Shown: piece after piece, positions 6,188-8,827 of the stretch
How the letters are laid out: each line of letters starts with the position of its first letter
Numbering within the stretch: position 1 is the stretch's first letter
From: Ruminococcus sp. UBA3280
GTDB lineage: Bacteria > Bacillota > Clostridia > Oscillospirales > Ruminococcaceae
Direction of reading: 5' to 3'
Assembly: GCA_002362175.1 (NCBI GenBank)
Contig: DETU01000111.1
Span: 1-8,827, forward strand
DNA: 8,827 nucleotides
Program-made: the position numbers and the translations under genes
The notes under the pieces: generated by a model
The model's database searches: none
The model's input: only the letters and a program-made list of their open reading frames with translations
Told to the model about the DNA's origin: nothing

Positions 6188-8827
6188 ATGAAGAAACTGC
6201 TTTCCGCAGTTACATCTCTTGTCATGGCGTCAACGTTTGTGTCAAGTGCATTTACTTCATCCCTCGTAGTTAGTGCTGCCGGCAGTGTTCCTGCCGTGCA
6301 GCCTAATGTTAGTATGGACGGGGTAAAAGATGTTACTGCAAATAAGAATGCGTCCAAGGCAGATTTTGTTTTTGATTTTAACAATCCTGATTCTGCAGAC
6401 GGATACTGGCATGCAAAGGCAGGCGAATCAGTTGATATTGATTTACATGTAACAGCAAACCAGAATAAGAAGGTTTCAAGTTTTTCATTTGAAGTTCAGG
6501 CAGAAGGTGGAATTACTGTTTCAGATATTCTTGACAGTACACCTGCATTTAATTCAAGCGTATTAAGAGATATAAGTAAAGGCACATGTGCAGGTACTTG
6601 CGAAGGAAGCGACGGTCACGGTATTATTGCAACAAACGGTATAGCAATTATGTATACATTTGACGTACCTGCCGGAACACCTGATGGACTTTATGAAATC
6701 AATCTTACAAAAGCACAGCTTTCTGCTGAATCAAATGATGTATTCTATGATACCGTAGAGGTACAGAAAGGATATATTCAGGTAGGGGAAGGAGTAGGTT
6801 CTACAACTTCCAAAGCATCTACTGCATCTACAGCTTCTACAAACAAGCCTGATACACCTGTAACAGGAGATTTCGTATTTGACTTTGATAATCCCGATTC
6901 TGAAGACGGATATTGGCACGCAAATGCTGGTGAATCTGTTGATGTTGATATGCACGTAACAGCAGCTCAGGACAAGAAGGTTTCAAGCTTCTCATTTGAA
7001 GTTGAAATTGCCGGCGGTATTACTGTTTCAGATATTCTTGACAGCACACCTGCATTTAATTCAAGCGTATTAAGAGATATCAGCCATGGTACATGTGCAG
7101 GTACTTGTGAAGGAAGCGACGGTCATGGTATTATTGTAACAAACGGTACAGCAATTATGTATACATTTGATGTACCTGCCGGAACACCTGACGGACTTTA
7201 CGAAATCAATCTTACCAAGGCTCAGCTTTCTGGTGAATCAAATGATGTTTTCTATGATAGCGTAGGTATCAAGAAGGGCTATATTCAGGTAGGAGATGTA
7301 AAAACAACAACTACCAAGGCTTCTACAACAACAAAGGCTACAACCACTACTAAAGCTACAAGTTCTTCGACAACTGCAACAAGCAAGCAGACAACTGCTT
7401 CTACTACAGTTTCTACAGCTACAACTACTACAACAGTAACAAGCTATACTCCCGTTGACGGCAACGCTGCTTGGCTTATCCCGACAGTTCACGCTCAGAG
7501 AGGTGAAAAGGTTACTCTTGATGTAATTGTAAGCGGTGACTCAGACCTTTCAGTAGCAGGTGCACAGTTCAAGATTGACGCTGATTCTGTATTCGGCAAA
7601 CCGAACGCAACAGGTTCAAATGCTTATGATTCAGCTCTTGAATACAATGCCGACAAAAATAAGTACGCATTCGGTCAGAATGTAGGTAAGGGTACAGTTG
7701 CAAAGAATGGCGATATTATTCTTTCAATCGACTACACTGTTCCGACTGATATCGAAGCAGGTACATATCCGGTTACATGGAATGACCTCTTTGTAAGCGA
7801 TACAAACGGTCTTGAAATTACAGACAAGGTTGAAACTATAAACGGTGCAATCATTATTGACGAAGTATTCGACGGTGAAATTGCATGGGATATTCCTGAA
7901 GTTACAGCTAAGCCCGGTGAAACTGTAACACTTGACGTTATCGTTAAGGATACAGAAAACGCTGCTATTCCTGTAGCAGGTGCACAGTTCAAGATTGTTG
8001 CCGATACTGCTGAATTTGTTTCAGTTAGCGGAAAAACAGACGCTTACGATGCAGCAATTGAAAACAATCCTAAGGTAAATAAATTTGCATTCGGACAGAG
8101 TATAGGCAAGGGAATTGCTGCAAAGGACGGCGATAAGGTTCTTACACTTACTTATACAGCTCCTACAGCTCCTGGTGTATATCCTGTAAAATGGTCTGAT
8201 GCATTTATTTCAGATACAAACGGAAACGAACTTACTCAGATTTCTTTCCTTGACGGTTCAATCACTGTTATTAATGACGTTGCAGACGGCGAAGTAACAT
8301 GGGATATCGGTGAGGAAACAATGGAATCTCCTTCAGAAGATACACAGGTTCAGATACCTGTTGTTGTTAAGAACAGTTCAGCTTCTGGTCTTGCTGTAGC
8401 AGGTGCTCAGTTTGATATTAAGGCAGATTCACCTATAGTATACAACAGCTCAACAGGTTCTGACGCTTACGATGCAACAGTTGTAGAAAATGCAAAGATA
8501 AATGCATTTGCATTTGCACAGGGAATCGGTAAGGGTACAGTTGCTAAGGATGGAGACAATGTACTTATTCTTACATACACAGTTCCTAAGGACTGTCCGG
8601 CTGGAAAGTATAATATTAACTGGTCTGATGCCTTTATCAGCGATACAAACGGTAATGATATCACTGATAAGGTAAAGCTTGTTGAAGGTTATATCGAAAT
8701 AGTTGCAAAGTCAACAACATCAACTACAACTACAAAGGCTACTACAACTTCTGCTTCTACAACAAGCAAGGCTACAACTACTTCTTCACAGACAACAACT
8801 ACAACAACAACAACAACTACTCCTCCA
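6188..8827 (+). CDS. scaB: ScaB-like large scaffoldin, 3' end beyond the window
   Basis: The reading frame stays open for 880 codons to the window edge, ending in Thr-Thr-Pro-Pro, so the gene is partial. ATG 6188 has AAAGGA at 6173-6178, 9 nt upstream. The ATG at 6180 hits a stop after three codons. The signal peptide resembles that of ScaA and probably ends at VSA (Ala30). Two ScaA-type cohesins follow at residues 60-200 and 229-369, each with the paired-Cys insertion. They are separated by a short Thr/Ala/Ser linker. A longer Thr/Lys/Ala linker (about 370-422) leads to three modules of a second class, at about 426-558, 559-695 and 696-840. They share VAGAQF, DAYDA, FAF.Q.IGKG and SDAFISDTNGN motifs and have no linkers between them. 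A new Thr-rich linker begins at about 842. In R. flavefaciens strains FD-1 and 17, ScaB carries nine and seven cohesins of two classes. The second class binds the ScaA dockerin, and the ScaB C terminus attaches to cell-wall ScaE. More modules are expected downstream. Confidence 0.86.
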   Translation, partial: MKKLLSAVTSLVMASTFVSSAFTSSLVVSAAGSVPAVQPNVSMDGVKDVTANKNASKADFVFDFNNPDSADGYWHAKAGESVDIDLHVTANQNKKVSSFSFEVQAEGGITVSDILDSTPAFNSSVLRDISKGTCAGTCEGSDGHGIIATNGIAIMYTFDVPAGTPDGLYEINLTKAQLSAESNDVFYDTVEVQKGYIQVGEGVGSTTSKASTASTASTNKPDTPVTGDFVFDFDNPDSEDGYWHANAGESVDVDMHVTAAQDKKVSSFSFEVEIAGGITVSDILDSTPAFNSSVLRDISHGTCAGTCEGSDGHGIIVTNGTAIMYTFDVPAGTPDGLYEINLTKAQLSGESNDVFYDSVGIKKGYIQVGDVKTTTTKASTTTKATTTTKATSSSTTATSKQTTASTTVSTATTTTTVTSYTPVDGNAAWLIPTVHAQRGEKVTLDVIVSGDSDLSVAGAQFKIDADSVFGKPNATGSNAYDSALEYNADKNKYAFGQNVGKGTVAKNGDIILSIDYTVPTDIEAGTYPVTWNDLFVSDTNGLEITDKVETINGAIIIDEVFDGEIAWDIPEVTAKPGETVTLDVIVKDTENAAIPVAGAQFKIVADTAEFVSVSGKTDAYDAAIENNPKVNKFAFGQSIGKGIAAKDGDKVLTLTYTAPTAPGVYPVKWSDAFISDTNGNELTQISFLDGSITVINDVADGEVTWDIGEETMESPSEDTQVQIPVVVKNSSASGLAVAGAQFDIKADSPIVYNSSTGSDAYDATVVENAKINAFAFAQGIGKGTVAKDGDNVLILTYTVPKDCPAGKYNINWSDAFISDTNGNDITDKVKLVEGYIEIVAKSTTSTTTTKATTTSASTTSKATTTSSQTTTTTTTTTTPP
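6365..6786 (+). repeat. ScaA-type cohesin unit 1 in scaB
   Basis: This segment encodes ScaB cohesin 1. It is ungapped against units 5342-5763 and 6872-7293. The central part, from GITVSDIL to NDVFYD, is highly conserved at DNA level, while both ends diverge. About 18 residues differ from the ScaA cohesin. Confidence 0.85.
6872..7293 (+). repeat. ScaA-type cohesin unit 2 in scaB
   Basis: This segment encodes ScaB cohesin 2. It is almost the same as the scaA unit at 5342-5763, at about 96 percent nucleotide identity by eye. It is closer to that unit in another gene than to its own neighbour at 6365-6786. Confidence 0.9.
7305..7446 (+). repeat. ACA/ACT-rich linker-coding repeat in scaB
   Basis: Thr codons interspersed with Lys and Ala (TTTKAS and TTTKAT-like units) encode the long linker between the ScaA-type cohesins and the second-class modules. 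The Lys-Ala-Thr composition differs from the Gly-Ser-Thr linkers of ScaA. Confidence 0.7.
7463..8706 (+). repeat. Three tandem linkerless second-class cohesin-like modules
   Basis: The three modules begin around 7463, 7862 and 8276. Their conserved first-strand Trp codons (7472-7474, 7886-7888, 8300-8302; residues 429, 567, 705) are exactly 138 codons apart both times. The best DNA conservation is around the VAGAQF segment. The units are much more diverged from each other than the ScaA-type units are, so this is an older duplication. Confidence 0.85.
8713..8827 (+). repeat. ACA/ACT-rich linker-coding repeat at the window end
   Basis: A Thr/Ser/Ala/Lys linker follows the module triplet and reaches Thr-Thr-Pro-Pro at the window edge. 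It implies that at least one further module of ScaB lies downstream. Confidence 0.65.

Noticed and set aside
7238..7492. Cys-rich minus-strand frame resembling a small Cys-rich protein
   Set aside because: The cysteines and serines arise from the reverse complement of ACA/GCT-rich linker codons in scaB. There is no start signal.
3461..8827. A wholly new secretion or defence system
   Set aside because: The cohesin, dockerin and Thr-linker architecture and the gene order fit the known R. flavefaciens scaffoldin cluster. Novelty lies in details, not in the system.

Overview
The window reads as low-GC Gram-positive (Bacillota, Ruminococcaceae) DNA. Its right-hand two thirds carry the start of a cellulosome scaffoldin cluster. 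Three adjacent same-strand genes encode secreted proteins built from cohesins, Thr-rich linkers and dockerins. Their order and architecture are (1) single cohesin plus dockerin, (2) short scaffoldin plus dockerin, (3) long multi-cohesin scaffoldin. This matches the scaC-scaA-scaB part of the scaC-scaA-scaB-cttA-scaE cluster of Ruminococcus flavefaciens. I therefore assign the window to R. flavefaciens or a very close relative. The species is inferred from architecture and AT-rich composition, not from a database search.

Left part (1-3066): ordinary chromosomal genes, all on the + strand. A small GtrA-family membrane protein (79-555) overlaps by 4 nt a tRNA-dihydrouridine synthase (552-1541). 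After a 265-bp gap with a clear promoter comes a CapA-type lipoprotein (1807-3066).

Middle (3067-3460): a 394-bp gene-free stretch with an AT-rich palindrome over the capA stop, a good sigma-70-type promoter (3194-3222), and a roughly 230-nt leader ahead of scaC. The leader can form several hairpins, and three copies of GGCAG could compete for one CTGCC.

Right part (3461-8827): scaC (289 aa, adaptor scaffoldin), scaA (556 aa: divergent cohesin-like module, one classical cohesin, dockerin) and scaB, which is open at the window end (first 880 codons). The visible part of ScaB has two cohesins nearly identical to that of ScaA, followed by three modules of a second class fused without linkers at an exact 138-residue spacing. 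A perfect palindrome lies just before the ribosome binding site of both scaA and scaB.

By R. flavefaciens precedent, enzyme dockerins and the ScaC dockerin bind ScaA-type cohesins, the ScaA dockerin binds the second class of ScaB cohesins, and ScaB is held at the cell surface through ScaE. The rest of scaB, then cttA and scaE, would be expected downstream of this window. The scaffoldin family itself is known. The less expected points are the linkerless module triplet in ScaB, the near-identity of cohesins between two genes, the divergent first module of ScaA and the structured scaC leader.
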